This document shows positions 11,000 through 20,085 of a DNA stretch of 64,000 nt, one piece after another (the first letter of the stretch is position 1; each line of letters starts with the position of its first letter). The notes under the pieces are model-generated. The model saw only the letters and a program-made list of their open reading frames with translations, searched no databases and was not told the origin of the DNA. A program made the position numbers and the translations under genes. The DNA comes from Nostoc sp. JL33. Lineage in GTDB: Bacteria > Cyanobacteriota > Cyanobacteriia > Cyanobacteriales > Nostocaceae. Location of the stretch: positions 138,736-202,735 of the forward strand of contig NZ_JABXKP010000038.1 of assembly GCF_017114985.1 (NCBI RefSeq), written 5' to 3'.

Positions 11000-11302
11000 G
11001 GAATGTGGCGAGTCGGTTACTCGAAATTAGGAAACTCCTTGCCATGCCCCGTAGCACTTGGATTACCTCCTCTAGGCGCAGCAGATATCGAACAACATAA
11101 TCACCAGCCACCAGTTCACGGACATTCTCAACCTCCGAAAGGGGACGCGCGATCGGGGTCTCTTCGATCATCTGCTGTTTGTGCTCCTGAATATACTGGC
11201 GTAGGGCATCGTTGATTATCCAGCCCCTAAAATGCTGAAGGCGGGTAGCGGTGGTGTCAAGTTTCTCTTGCCATCATCCAGCCGAAAACTTGTGGTACTC
11301 AT
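11000..11302 (-). pseudogene. Decayed ribbon-helix-helix antitoxin / ParE-like toxin relic
   Basis: Minus strand reads MSTTSFRLDDG-(frameshift)-EKLDTTATRLQHFRGWIINDALRQYIQEHKQQMIEE...SEVENVRELVAGDYVVRYLLRLEEVIQVLRGMA. Confidence 0.6.
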
Positions 11303-11389
11303 AACTACTCCTCAAATAATACACATTGCTACAATGTATTTTTAGAAAGTAACTGATGATTCATCAACGTACTCAACCAGTCGCCGATC

Positions 11390-11608
11390 TTAAACTTTAG
11401 ATGTCGGTTTCAAAAATAGCCAAGCCACAAAGAACGTAGCTGCTGTGAATAGTTGCGTCAAATCCAAAGCAGATAGATAACCATCCGCAAATGAAGCAAT
11501 ACTGCGATCAGTAATGCCAAATACCCAAGATGACAGCCCAAACAGCCAAATCCCATTCTTGAGATTCCCGACGAATTGCTTAGAGTCTGATGGTTCTTGG
11601 TCTTTCAT
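11390..11608 (-). CDS. Small hypothetical membrane protein
   Basis: 72-aa ORF with two hydrophobic stretches. Confidence 0.4.
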   Translation of the reverse strand: MKDQEPSDSKQFVGNLKNGIWLFGLSSWVFGITDRSIASFADGYLSALDLTQLFTAATFFVAWLFLKPTSKV

Positions 11609-12002
11609 GATCTACTGTTCCGTTGGTGAAGAATTTGGTGATTGATGCGAAATACCTGTCATTAGGAATTTTTTCGGACTCCTGACGCTGAATTTACACT
11701 TCCTATTAATAATATTAATAAATATTTCAGCTACTTGACTTAATAAACCAAAGGTACATCTCCTAATGTTGACATTCCTCCTTTGGTTTTGTCACCTTGA
11801 TAGACGGCAAGGCGTTGAGTGATCAGCATTACAGCGTCGGGTTTGAATGCTGAGATTACATAATCTTTAAATAACTATATAAATATTTATTTATAAAATT
11901 AAAAAATACTCTATAGGATAGATGCGTCTCAGAAAATGACTCATATTGAAATTACGTGGATAGATCGCAGTGGCGCACAGATGTGCGCCACTGCGCTATG
12001 AG

Positions 12003-13235
12003 CTAGATTTCTGGGTCAACCAAGCGGGTAGTGGGACGACTCTGATACAAATCTTGAACTACTTGGCCAGCAGAAACTACAGCGACAAGGGCAATGACTG
12101 CAACAGGTAACAAACCTTTGCCTAAGATGGCGATCGCTAGCAACACAACTGCACCCCCAAGTCGATACTGGGAACGGATTTTGCAATAACGGATCACCCC
12201 AAATCTGTGGAGAATGCTGACAGATAGAGAGCATAATGCTACTGAACCACAGATGAGCGATCGCTGGGAATCGGGTAGTGGTAAAGTTGGCTGACTCAAT
12301 AAAATTTGTTCTACGCCGACTCCAGCAGCAGCAATCCCAATCACTAGCGGTAAATGGGTGTAAAGCCAGAGATTGACAACACCAATTTTTCCATGTGTTC
12401 GCGCCATCACAATCGGTGTGCCACCCAGATTATCAAAATAGACCCACCACCAGCTAAAGGCGATAATTAGACCAAACACGCCAGAAATCACAGTTAAAGT
12501 ATCCCATTTCTGCTCAGAAACACCATTGACCACTGCAATGATTGCTTCCCCCAAAACAATAATGGTAAATAGCCCGAAACGTTCCGGTAAGTGGGAGGCG
12601 TGGGGGAGTAACCCGATCTGAAACTTACGTCCTATTAAGGGTGTGGCAAAGTCAATAATGATTCCCACTGTCCAAAATCCGAACCGCCAAGGAATGGGTA
12701 TAGATGCTGATATTAACCAGAAGAAGGCTGCGATCGCAAAACCAATAGCATAGCGAGTGGTCAAAGGACGCGCTGAAGGAATATAGATTCCAGCACGGAC
12801 GTACTCTATTACAAGCACAACCCGACCGAGAGCATAGGAAATGGCAAAACCAGGGGAACTCTCACCCAAACCGTGGTGGATATTAATAGCCATTGCTGCT
12901 GCTGTCAGCATTTGTATACCAATCAGCAGTCGATGTCCGACATCATCGCTGTCAAAGCGGTTGGCGTAGAATGTAGTGCCAATCCATGACCACCAAACTG
13001 GTATAAATAGAACTACAAACCCAAACAATCCTGATAGAGAGATATCTTCGTTGAGATTGTGGGCGAGTTGAGAAACTGCAACTACAAAAACCAAATCATA
13101 AAAAAGTTCTAGCCAAGTGGCGCGTCGTTCTTCTTCAGTGTCTTCACCAATGCGTAACCTTGGCGGTTGGAGAAAATTTGCCATAGTGCTAAAATTGCGA
13201 ATCGCTAATTGTTTTTTACCATTAGCTGCGATCAA
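12003..13235 (-). CDS. Low temperature requirement protein A (LtrA) family membrane protein
   Basis: ATWLELFYDLVFVVAVSQLAHNL...RFGLFTIIVLGEAIIAVVNGV...HLPLVIGIAAAGVGVEQILL. Confidence 0.9.
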   Translation of the reverse strand: MIAANGKKQLAIRNFSTMANFLQPPRLRIGEDTEEERRATWLELFYDLVFVVAVSQLAHNLNEDISLSGLFGFVVLFIPVWWSWIGTTFYANRFDSDDVGHRLLIGIQMLTAAAMAINIHHGLGESSPGFAISYALGRVVLVIEYVRAGIYIPSARPLTTRYAIGFAIAAFFWLISASIPIPWRFGFWTVGIIIDFATPLIGRKFQIGLLPHASHLPERFGLFTIIVLGEAIIAVVNGVSEQKWDTLTVISGVFGLIIAFSWWWVYFDNLGGTPIVMARTHGKIGVVNLWLYTHLPLVIGIAAAGVGVEQILLSQPTLPLPDSQRSLICGSVALCSLSVSILHRFGVIRYCKIRSQYRLGGAVVLLAIAILGKGLLPVAVIALVAVVSAGQVVQDLYQSRPTTRLVDPEI

Positions 13236-13495
13236 TTAGCGAGTACCTAGATACTTGTGCATAAATTGTTAAAAAACTGCTGATAATATTAAATTGGGAG
13301 TCGTTAATCCTGCCGACCTCGAAAAAGCGATCGCAATTGCCTCGACAAAGTATGGTCTTGAATTTATTGTCGAAAATGTTTTAGTTTTTCCGTTCGCAGA
13401 AGTGGAGTTAAATATTGAATTTGTAAATAATCCTGATTGCGATCTAAAATTGTGGCGATCGCAGAAGATGATATAGTCACTGTACAGATTTTAAA

Positions 13496-13566
13496 GCGGG
13501 CGATGGGACTCGAACCCACGACGTTCACCATGGGAAGGTGACATTCTACCACTGAATTACACCCGC
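13496..13566 (-). tRNA. tRNA-Gly (anticodon CCC)
   Basis: Reverse strand gcgggtgtaattcagtggtagaatgtcaccttcccatggtgaacgtcgtgggttcgagtcccatcgcccgc (71 nt); all arms fold; loop TTCCCAT. Confidence 0.95.
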
Positions 13567-13737
13567 GAATTGCTGCCATAAACTTAGGGCTAAAATGAAG
13601 CATAGCACTATTTACAGCTGTTTTCAATTGGCTAGAACATAGACTGTTTTGGCAACTGCTGATGCATGAGTCATCTGGCTGTTCAGATTGGGATATCTTT
13701 TTAGCTAGCTGATGACGGCACTTACTACCATATTTAA

Positions 13738-14442
13738 CTAAAGAACAATGTCCTCACCGCGCTCCGTGAAGCGAACCTCTTTAATATTCCATTGGGCATT
13801 ACTTGTTAGGGTTTTGCGGAGACTGCCAAACAGAGCAAACTGTTCACAACTAGAAAGAGAAGCTATTTGCCGCTTTGACTCAGGAGATATTCGCAAATCA
13901 ACTGTCGCAATGCCATTTTTGATGTTGACACGATACCCAGACAAGCTAAAGTCGCTTGTATCTCGTTTTTCTAAAATTTTACTCACTACATTTGTCACTG
14001 GTTTCTCGGCTGGTACTGAAACCTTTTCTGGAATTAGTTCTTGACATTGAGTATCACTCGTGTATATTGTAACGTTGGTAGTTTTGCTAGTGATAGCTTT
14101 AGGAGTTGATGAGGAAGGCGTATTTTCTTTAGGAGATTCTTGATAAGGAGATTTTTCTCTCAACTGAGCTACGCTAGGATTTTGGCTGGGAGTCTGAGAC
14201 GATACGCTATTCGTCGGTGTTGTGTTGGGGGATGGCGTTCCACTGTCAATATTACGAGCCGTGGGGTTAGAACTGCAACTGCTGAGGCTGACAATCATTG
14301 TCACAAAAATAAGGGGTAAAAAATATATCTTGGTTGTGTTCATAATTTTGCTAATAAGTGATATTGCTGCTATCAACTTCCGTGTCGCTGGTATCAATTC
14401 CGCATAAATTTCTGAATATTGAGCCAGTCTATAAAGTGTCAA
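13738..14442 (-). CDS. GerMN-domain lipoprotein-like protein
   Basis: Lipobox-like VSLSSCSS; VTIYTSDTQC...SGYRVNIKNGIATVDLRISPESKRQIASLSSCEQFALFGSLRKTLT. Confidence 0.75.
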   Translation of the reverse strand: MTLYRLAQYSEIYAELIPATRKLIAAISLISKIMNTTKIYFLPLIFVTMIVSLSSCSSNPTARNIDSGTPSPNTTPTNSVSSQTPSQNPSVAQLREKSPYQESPKENTPSSSTPKAITSKTTNVTIYTSDTQCQELIPEKVSVPAEKPVTNVVSKILEKRDTSDFSLSGYRVNIKNGIATVDLRISPESKRQIASLSSCEQFALFGSLRKTLTSNAQWNIKEVRFTERGEDIVL

Positions 14443-14509
14443 CCCGAAATCTGCTAAAGTCGAAGGTTGTACTATAGACCGAAATTACAACATCTGCGCT
14501 TCAAGGAGC

Positions 14510-14790
14510 GATGTCTGACGACAAGCCCTACGGGTGACGCTCCTACGTCGCTACCGCTTCGCTAACGGGGGTGACGCTCGTTCGCCCTTGGCGTCTCCCC
14601 TTGGGAGAAGACTCGCTAACGCTTCGCTATCGCAAGACGCTCGGTCGCCCAAGGCGCGTGCCGTAGGCAAGACTCGTTCGCGAAGCGTCTCGTAGAGAAG
14701 AGGCTCCGCTAACGACCGGAACCGCCTTCGCCTCCGGTCTCGTAGAGAAGACTGCGACCCCCTCACCGCTTTGCGTCTACGCCAATCCCA
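14510..14790. repeat. Dense block of short palindromic repeats
   Basis: Many overlapping motifs such as cgctcgttcgcccttggcgtctcc, ttcgcgaagcgtctcgtagagaag, ccggtctcgtagagaag. Confidence 0.8.
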
Positions 14791-14814
14791 AAAAGCTTGC
14801 ACATCTTCTTATTA

Positions 14815-14991
14815 AACTAGAGACTCGCCAAGTATAACGGCATGTGTACCAGTTTCAGCTACAAAGAATAAATCAGCAGGTGTATACAAGCCAGACTCAC
14901 TGACAACGATAATCCCCAAGCTTTGCAGTTGAATTCGCCTAGCCGCCAGTAGTTGCCCAGTTGCGCTAGTCAGATTAGTATCTATTGGTGA
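14815..14991 (-). pseudogene. C-terminal relic of indole-3-glycerol phosphate synthase (TrpC)
   Basis: Minus strand NLTSATGQLLAARRIQLQSLGIIVVSESGLYTPADLFFVAETGTHAVILGESLV then TAA; matches the TrpC C-terminal motif VVSESG...GADAVLVGESLV. Confidence 0.75.
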
Positions 14992-15508
14992 ACGTATACA
15001 CGTATTTATTTACAGAAGCTACTTCATCAAACTCAGATTTTATTAAAATTTCATATACTTTTTGCTTTACTTAGTTAAATATGCGAATTAAGAGTTGATT
15101 TTCCCTAAATCAGCTTTTTGAAAAAGTTCAGTAAGATTCCTCTTTTAGTAACAAGTTAAATCTAACTAAAATATTAATAGTTGTGCTGGCTTAGTTGATG
15201 AAAAAACGTCAATTATTCCAGGTGTATCTATTTGCCATCTCCCGATAAGACCGATTCAGTAGTCTTAAAATAACCGCTCTCTTTTTAAGAAAGAGAAGTT
15301 TAGCTTCCCCTTGCCTTATAGGAAAGGTGATTGGGGGAGGTTCGGTTGTTGTTAGCGAATTAATGTACTAAACGCTAGTAGTCTATTCATTTAGAAATCG
15401 CTGTGGTCAGTTTTTATTCGACACAGCGTCATGATTTATCTTGGGAAATTGCGGTTTTATTTTGAACGGTTTTATTCCTAACTGAGAACCAACCAACTTC
15501 TTTAAGCT

Positions 15509-15856
15509 TTGAAGATTTATCAACCCATTTTACCAATACCCATGCAACAATATATTTCTCATTTGCTCATACTAGTAGTAGGAACAAGCTCGACTTTCAT
15601 CGTTACTCCATCTCAAGCGGAAACTCCGGTAAAAACCAACAGTCAAAATACTGATAATATTAGTTCCATATCTTCAAATTCACCTTCTGCTATCCAATTG
15701 AGTGATTTTGCCAATTCTACTAATAGCAAACCATCTATTCTCTCTGAAGTAGCTAATAACTCTTCTGCTGCTAATGCCAATATAACTGCAACTAAGCCTC
15801 AGCCAAGGATTCCTATATCCAGCAGAATTTTTCCCACACCTTCGATGCGGCAATAA
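15509..15856 (+). CDS. Hypothetical secreted protein
   Basis: Signal-peptide-like HLLILVVGTSSTFIVTPSQAET; low-complexity Ser/Asn remainder. Confidence 0.4.
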   Translation: MKIYQPILPIPMQQYISHLLILVVGTSSTFIVTPSQAETPVKTNSQNTDNISSISSNSPSAIQLSDFANSTNSKPSILSEVANNSSAANANITATKPQPRIPISSRIFPTPSMRQ

Positions 15857-16000
15857 TTAGCGGCTCAACATTTAGTTTACTTGCTTGGGCTGATAGGAAT
15901 CTGCATTAGTACATGATATACAACATTACCTAATGAAAATACTACTCCAAGCAGAGAGAACAATTAGAATCTCTCTTCTTGAGGTGGGACGAATATCATC

Positions 16001-16140
16001 TATAGCGGTTCTGATTTTTATGCAATATACTTTGACCTCTCTCCTTTTAGGAGAGAGGCTTTGAGTGTTACTCCCCAACGCTACAAGTGTTGGGGCTGTT
16101 TTTGTTAGGTCTATATTGGACTCAACAGAGAACCACTATA
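16001..16140. mobile_element. MITE-like element, same TIR family as 7161-7294
   Basis: TATAGCGGTTCTGA ... AGAGAACCACTATA. Confidence 0.6.
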
Positions 16141-16165
16141 TATATGAGACATAGCCTAATTTGCT

Positions 16166-17200
16166 TTATGCTTGCAGCTGACAGAGCAGTAAACCAAACC
16201 ATTGATTTGCATCTGTCCACACATGAAGAGGTAATAAACCCTGTGCGGTGAGTTGCTGCTTGATAGTCTTAAGGTCAAATTTGCGAGAAATTTCGGTGAG
16301 GATAGTCTCACCTAGCGCAAAATTAACCTTGAGGTTAAGAGCGCGTAATTCTACAATTTGCGATCGCACGCTGCGTAAATGCATTTCTATTTGATGCTCA
16401 CTTTCATTGTAAAACGCCCAGTGTTCAAACTGCGTGGTGTCGAAATTCCCCTCAAACTGCTGATTTAAATGCTCCAGCATATTGAGGTTAAATGCTGCTG
16501 TCACTCCTTGGCTGTCGTTATAAGCTGGTTCCAAAATCTGTTTCGGCTTTCGTAAATCTATCCCCAGCAAGAAATACTCACCTACTTGTAGGGCTTCTGT
16601 AATTTGAGAGAAGAACACATCACACTCATCAGGTCTAAGATTACCTAAAGTGCTACCAATAAAACAAATCATCCGACTGGGTAATTGCGTCGGTAGGAGT
16701 TGTGCAAGAGCTAATTCATAAGTTCCCGCTAGTGCATAAACTTGCAGTAAAGGATAATCTTCTAATAACTGCTTGGCGCTACTTTCCAACATACCTCCAG
16801 ACACATCAATTGGTAGGTAGTGCAAGGGATAGCCTAGATTTTGGTAGGCATCTAGTAGAATGCGGGTTTTGCTAGAACTGCCACTACCAAGTTCTACCAA
16901 TTCACAAGCGCCAGTTATCTTGGCAATTTCACTAGCAAACTGCTGTAAAATCGTTGTTTCTGTGCGTGTGAGGTAATATTCTGGTAAATCACAGATTTGC
17001 TCAAACAGATCAGAACCACGGTCATCATAAAAGTAACAGGGGGGTAGAGATTTAGGTGTTTGAGTCAATCCCTTAACCACATCACTTCCAGCACTAGGTG
17101 CAACTATTTGAGTTGCTCCTACCAAACGCTCTATCTGCAAGCGTTTTTCAACGCTGTTTTGAGAAGTAACATTGCTGTTAGCAGCTTTAGATATCGACAT
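16166..17200 (-). CDS. egtD: L-histidine N(alpha)-methyltransferase
   Basis: KSLPPCYFYDDRGSDLFEQICDLPEYYLTRTETTIL, ELVELGSGSSSKTRILLDA, CFIGSTLGNLRP. Confidence 0.93.
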   Translation of the reverse strand: MSISKAANSNVTSQNSVEKRLQIERLVGATQIVAPSAGSDVVKGLTQTPKSLPPCYFYDDRGSDLFEQICDLPEYYLTRTETTILQQFASEIAKITGACELVELGSGSSSKTRILLDAYQNLGYPLHYLPIDVSGGMLESSAKQLLEDYPLLQVYALAGTYELALAQLLPTQLPSRMICFIGSTLGNLRPDECDVFFSQITEALQVGEYFLLGIDLRKPKQILEPAYNDSQGVTAAFNLNMLEHLNQQFEGNFDTTQFEHWAFYNESEHQIEMHLRSVRSQIVELRALNLKVNFALGETILTEISRKFDLKTIKQQLTAQGLLPLHVWTDANQWFGLLLCQLQA

Positions 17201-17378
17201 TAAACCTCCATTTGCTTGGCGTAATAGGCTATCTTTGATGGCAGAACTTTACCCCAATCAGTGAAACACATAGTCATAGCTAATAAAATCATGCCTGAGC
17301 AATATTGCTCAAGCTTTAGTGCTATTTGTAGGCATTTCCCCATTAAAATGACAGCAAGTAAGCGCTTAAGTACTATTG

Positions 17379-18050
17379 CTAACCTCTTTCACAGTAGATT
17401 TGCTCAATTTGGATCTCACAGTCTGCTCCCACACTAATGATGCTATTTTCTGGGCAAGCAATCCAATTACCTATAAATAGAGGTTCAGACGCAATAATTA
17501 CAGATTTTGCGAAAGTCGGATTATTTCGTATGCAGTTAGGACTTACGCAAGAGTTACGGAATAACGTAGACGCGGAGCGGCTTGCCATAGGCTACCACAG
17601 AGGCGCAGAGAAGCCAGTGCGTTGGGCGGGTTCCCCGACTTGAAGCAACTGGCGCGACACAGAGAAATAGGAGTTTGAGAGATATTTTGCATAAGTCCTA
17701 CCAGTAAAGAGATGCAGGCGGTCAGACAATGGTAGCAAAACGAGAAGCTATCAGGCGATGTCCGTCACTAAAAACTACCTTGACTGAGGCTTCTACTTGA
17801 TAGCGTTTTGCCATCTCTAAAAGCGTTAATAATGTGCTGCGTAAAGCGTACTCTGGAGGTCGGAGTTTGTTAATTTCACCTTGTGAAAATAAAAACGCAA
17901 AAATGTGTTGCGAGTCAGTATTGCCATTAATTTTTTCATAAAAATTTTGGGTTAAAGTGCTGCGGATTTTTCTGTGTAATGTTTTGCGAAAATAATAATT
18001 TTACATAATCCATTAAAGATCAAATTAAATTTTCGTTACATACTTATAAA
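17379..18050 (-). pseudogene. egtC: EgtC-like class II glutamine amidotransferase relic, interrupted by a MITE, a nonsense codon and a frameshift
   Basis: Minus strand FRKTLHRKIRSTLTQNFYEKINGNTDSQHIFAFLFSQG...LRPPEYALRSTLLTLLEMAKRYQVEASVKVVFSDGHRLIASRFATIV*PPASLYW-[insertion]-RNNPTFAKSVIIASEPLFIGNWIACPENSIISVGADCEIQI. Confidence 0.75.
17535..17701. mobile_element. MITE-like insertion in the egtC relic, TIR TAGGACTTACGCAA / TTGCATAAGTCCTA, with a nested palindromic repeat
   Basis: gttaggacttacgcaa ... ttttgcataagtcctac; internal gccagtgcgttgggcgggttccccgacttgaagcaactggcgcg. Confidence 0.8.
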
Positions 18051-18347
18051 TTTTCCCACACACCTGCTTAGTTTATGTAGAAACTAAGAATAAAGTATGT
18101 TGTATTTACCGTAAAAATACCCAATAAAGCCCTTTCGTAATATTCAGTTAAAACACCAATGACAAATTATGTACCTGTTTTCTATCCTGAAGTTGTAATA
18201 AATCGAACAAATGTTCACACACTTGTTGCAGATACCAAGTTGCCTTCTGTATCGGGTTTTCCCAACTGCTAATTCGCTGATGTCTCAAGGTAATGCCCAA
18301 CTACCCGTTATAAATTTTCCCGCCCACCTACTTATGGAGTATGAAGT

Positions 18348-18809
18348 ATGAAAGTAAAAAGTTTGAGCGATGTCAAAATAGAGATTACAGATAAAGGAAG
18401 AGGAGTCTTTGCCAACCGGAATTTCCGTGAAGGTGAGAAGGTAGTGATTGGACACCGAGTCCAGAACCTACCAGAAAGAACTAATCACTCCTTCCAAATA
18501 GACATTGATTTACATATAGAACTAGATGAACCAGGACGACTAATCAATCACTCTTGTAGTCCAAATACGGGAATTCGGAATAATGAATTTGGAGCATATG
18601 ATTTTGTCGCCTTGATAGATATAAATGAAGGAAGTGAAATTACATGGGATTATGAAACAACAGAATACATTTCTATTGCTATTCCAGAATGTTGTTGTGG
18701 CGCTTCTAACTGTAGAGTTAAAACATTAGGATTTAAGTTTCGTTCTACTCAACTCAGGAAAAAGTATGGTATTTTTATTGCTGATTACTTAAAAGACTTC
18801 AGCATTTAG
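18348..18809 (+). CDS. SET-domain methyltransferase-like protein
   Basis: GRGVFANRNFREGEKV, RLINHSCSPNTGI, ITWDYETTEY, CCCGASNCR. Confidence 0.85.
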   Translation: MKVKSLSDVKIEITDKGRGVFANRNFREGEKVVIGHRVQNLPERTNHSFQIDIDLHIELDEPGRLINHSCSPNTGIRNNEFGAYDFVALIDINEGSEITWDYETTEYISIAIPECCCGASNCRVKTLGFKFRSTQLRKKYGIFIADYLKDFSI

Positions 18810-19043
18810 AGATAATCTAAGTTAATGATTTTTAAGGTGATATTAATGACTTCTTCCTATCCCATCCATCGCTAGCCACCTATAACAAGCTGAGAGAGAC
18901 GCTAAATGAGGCTGGCATGACAGATGAACTTGATCAATACCCGATAATTCCCAATTAACCCCGTAGCGTCTCTTGTGACGACGGGGTTTTTGATTGGTGG
19001 CCTTTTGCGATCGCAGCTGATAACAGCATAGTTCCAATAATAA

Positions 19044-19262
19044 CTACTCAAGTTTTATACCTAATATCTCTTCTAATGTGGTGCGAAAAACTCCATAATC
19101 TCGTTGCAAGTCTTTAATTCCAGTGACATCTGTAACTGCAAATTTGAGATTTTTTGGTGTAGTTATTCCCATCTGATCGGAGCTATTATTAGTATAATTT
19201 ACTCCTGTTGTGCAACCAGCAGCAAACAGTAGCGAATACCAAATAAAGTTGCGCCGTTTCAT
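19044..19262 (-). pseudogene. N-terminal fragment of a PhnD-like ABC transporter substrate-binding lipoprotein
   Basis: MKRRNFIWYSLLFAAGCTTG...NLKFAVTDVTGIKDLQRDYGVFRTTLEEILGIKLE then stop; too short for the family. Confidence 0.45.
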
Positions 19263-19536
19263 AGGTCTGAATCATATTACAAATGTAAAATTTTTTAGCT
19301 GTTATTTAGTAATATCTCTATGCAGTTTATTGTTTTTTTGTATTGATGGCTTCTGTAAGATTACGGATATAAGTTTTATGAATTCCACAATCCTGTTTGT
19401 GGGAAAATATTCTTGTTGCTTAATTATTACTTTTTATACTTAATTTCCCCTTTCCCTTCTGAAAAAAGAGGGAATTGAGCTTCCAACAAATGGAGTTAGG
19501 AGTCAAGAGTTTTTAAGCAATGGACTCAAAAATACG

Positions 19537-19620
19537 GTAGGGCATACCGAAATCAACGCTTCTGGACAGAACGACCTCTGTAATGGTGGGGAAACTCCTC
19601 TAAATAAGTTGGCTGGTTGA
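19537..19620 (+). pseudogene. C-terminal relic of an IS200/IS605-type TnpB
   Basis: VGHTEINASGQNDLCNGGETPLNKLAG* followed within 10 bp by an element-end-like hairpin. Confidence 0.5.
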
Positions 19621-19629
19621 AAGAAGAAT

Positions 19630-19650
19630 CCCACACCTTTAAGGTGTGGG
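19630..19650. other. Hairpin CCCACACCTT-T-AAGGTGTGGG, candidate IS605 right-end hairpin / omegaRNA scaffold remnant
   Basis: 10-bp perfect stem immediately 3' of the TnpB-like relic. Confidence 0.5.
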
Positions 19651-19654
19651 AGTG

Positions 19655-20035
19655 TCAAAACTTCAAATTCCAAGCAGCAAAAGCTAAAGCACCCCAACCA
19701 GCAAGAAAGGCTGCACCGCCTAGTGGCGCGATCGCTCCGAAGGATTTAATACCAGTTAAGCTAAGGGCGTACAAGCTTCCTGAGAAAATAGCAATGCCAA
19801 TGATAAACAGCCATCCACTGGCTACGAGAGTGGGTTGAGGGAATTCGCTGCGACTAATTAGGAGTGCTACGAGAAAAAGTGCTAGCGCATGATACATTTG
19901 GTAACGAGCGCCAGTTTCAAAAATTTCTAGCGATCGCTTACTAATTTGTTCCCGCAAGGCATGGGTAGCAAAAGCACCAGCAGCAACTGACAAACCGCCT
20001 AAAATGGCAGCTACGCTCAAAAAAATTTGCGTCAT
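19655..20035 (-). CDS. DUF423 family membrane protein
   Basis: AAGAFATHALREQ, FETGARYQMYHALALFLVAL, GWLFIIGIAIFSGSLYALSLTGIKSFGAIAPLGGAAFLAGW. Confidence 0.92.
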   Translation of the reverse strand: MTQIFLSVAAILGGLSVAAGAFATHALREQISKRSLEIFETGARYQMYHALALFLVALLISRSEFPQPTLVASGWLFIIGIAIFSGSLYALSLTGIKSFGAIAPLGGAAFLAGWGALAFAAWNLKF

Positions 20036-20085
20036 TAGACCTAGCTGTAACTTGGTGTGGAATTTAACAGGCGATTAGATATCAA

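Noticed and set aside
11003-11215. 70-aa plus ORF
   Set aside because: Antisense to the RHH/ParE-like relic, which explains the sequence better.
13294-13476. 60-aa plus ORF upstream of tRNA-Gly
   Set aside because: Short and without recognisable family; could be a fragment but not supportable.
13364-13627. 87-aa minus ORF
   Set aside because: Spans the tRNA-Gly gene; not coding.
14551-14802. 83-aa minus ORF
   Set aside because: Lies wholly in the palindromic repeat block; Arg-rich low-complexity translation, no protein-like signature.
17437-17643. 68-aa plus ORF
   Set aside because: Antisense to the egtC relic and partly inside the MITE.
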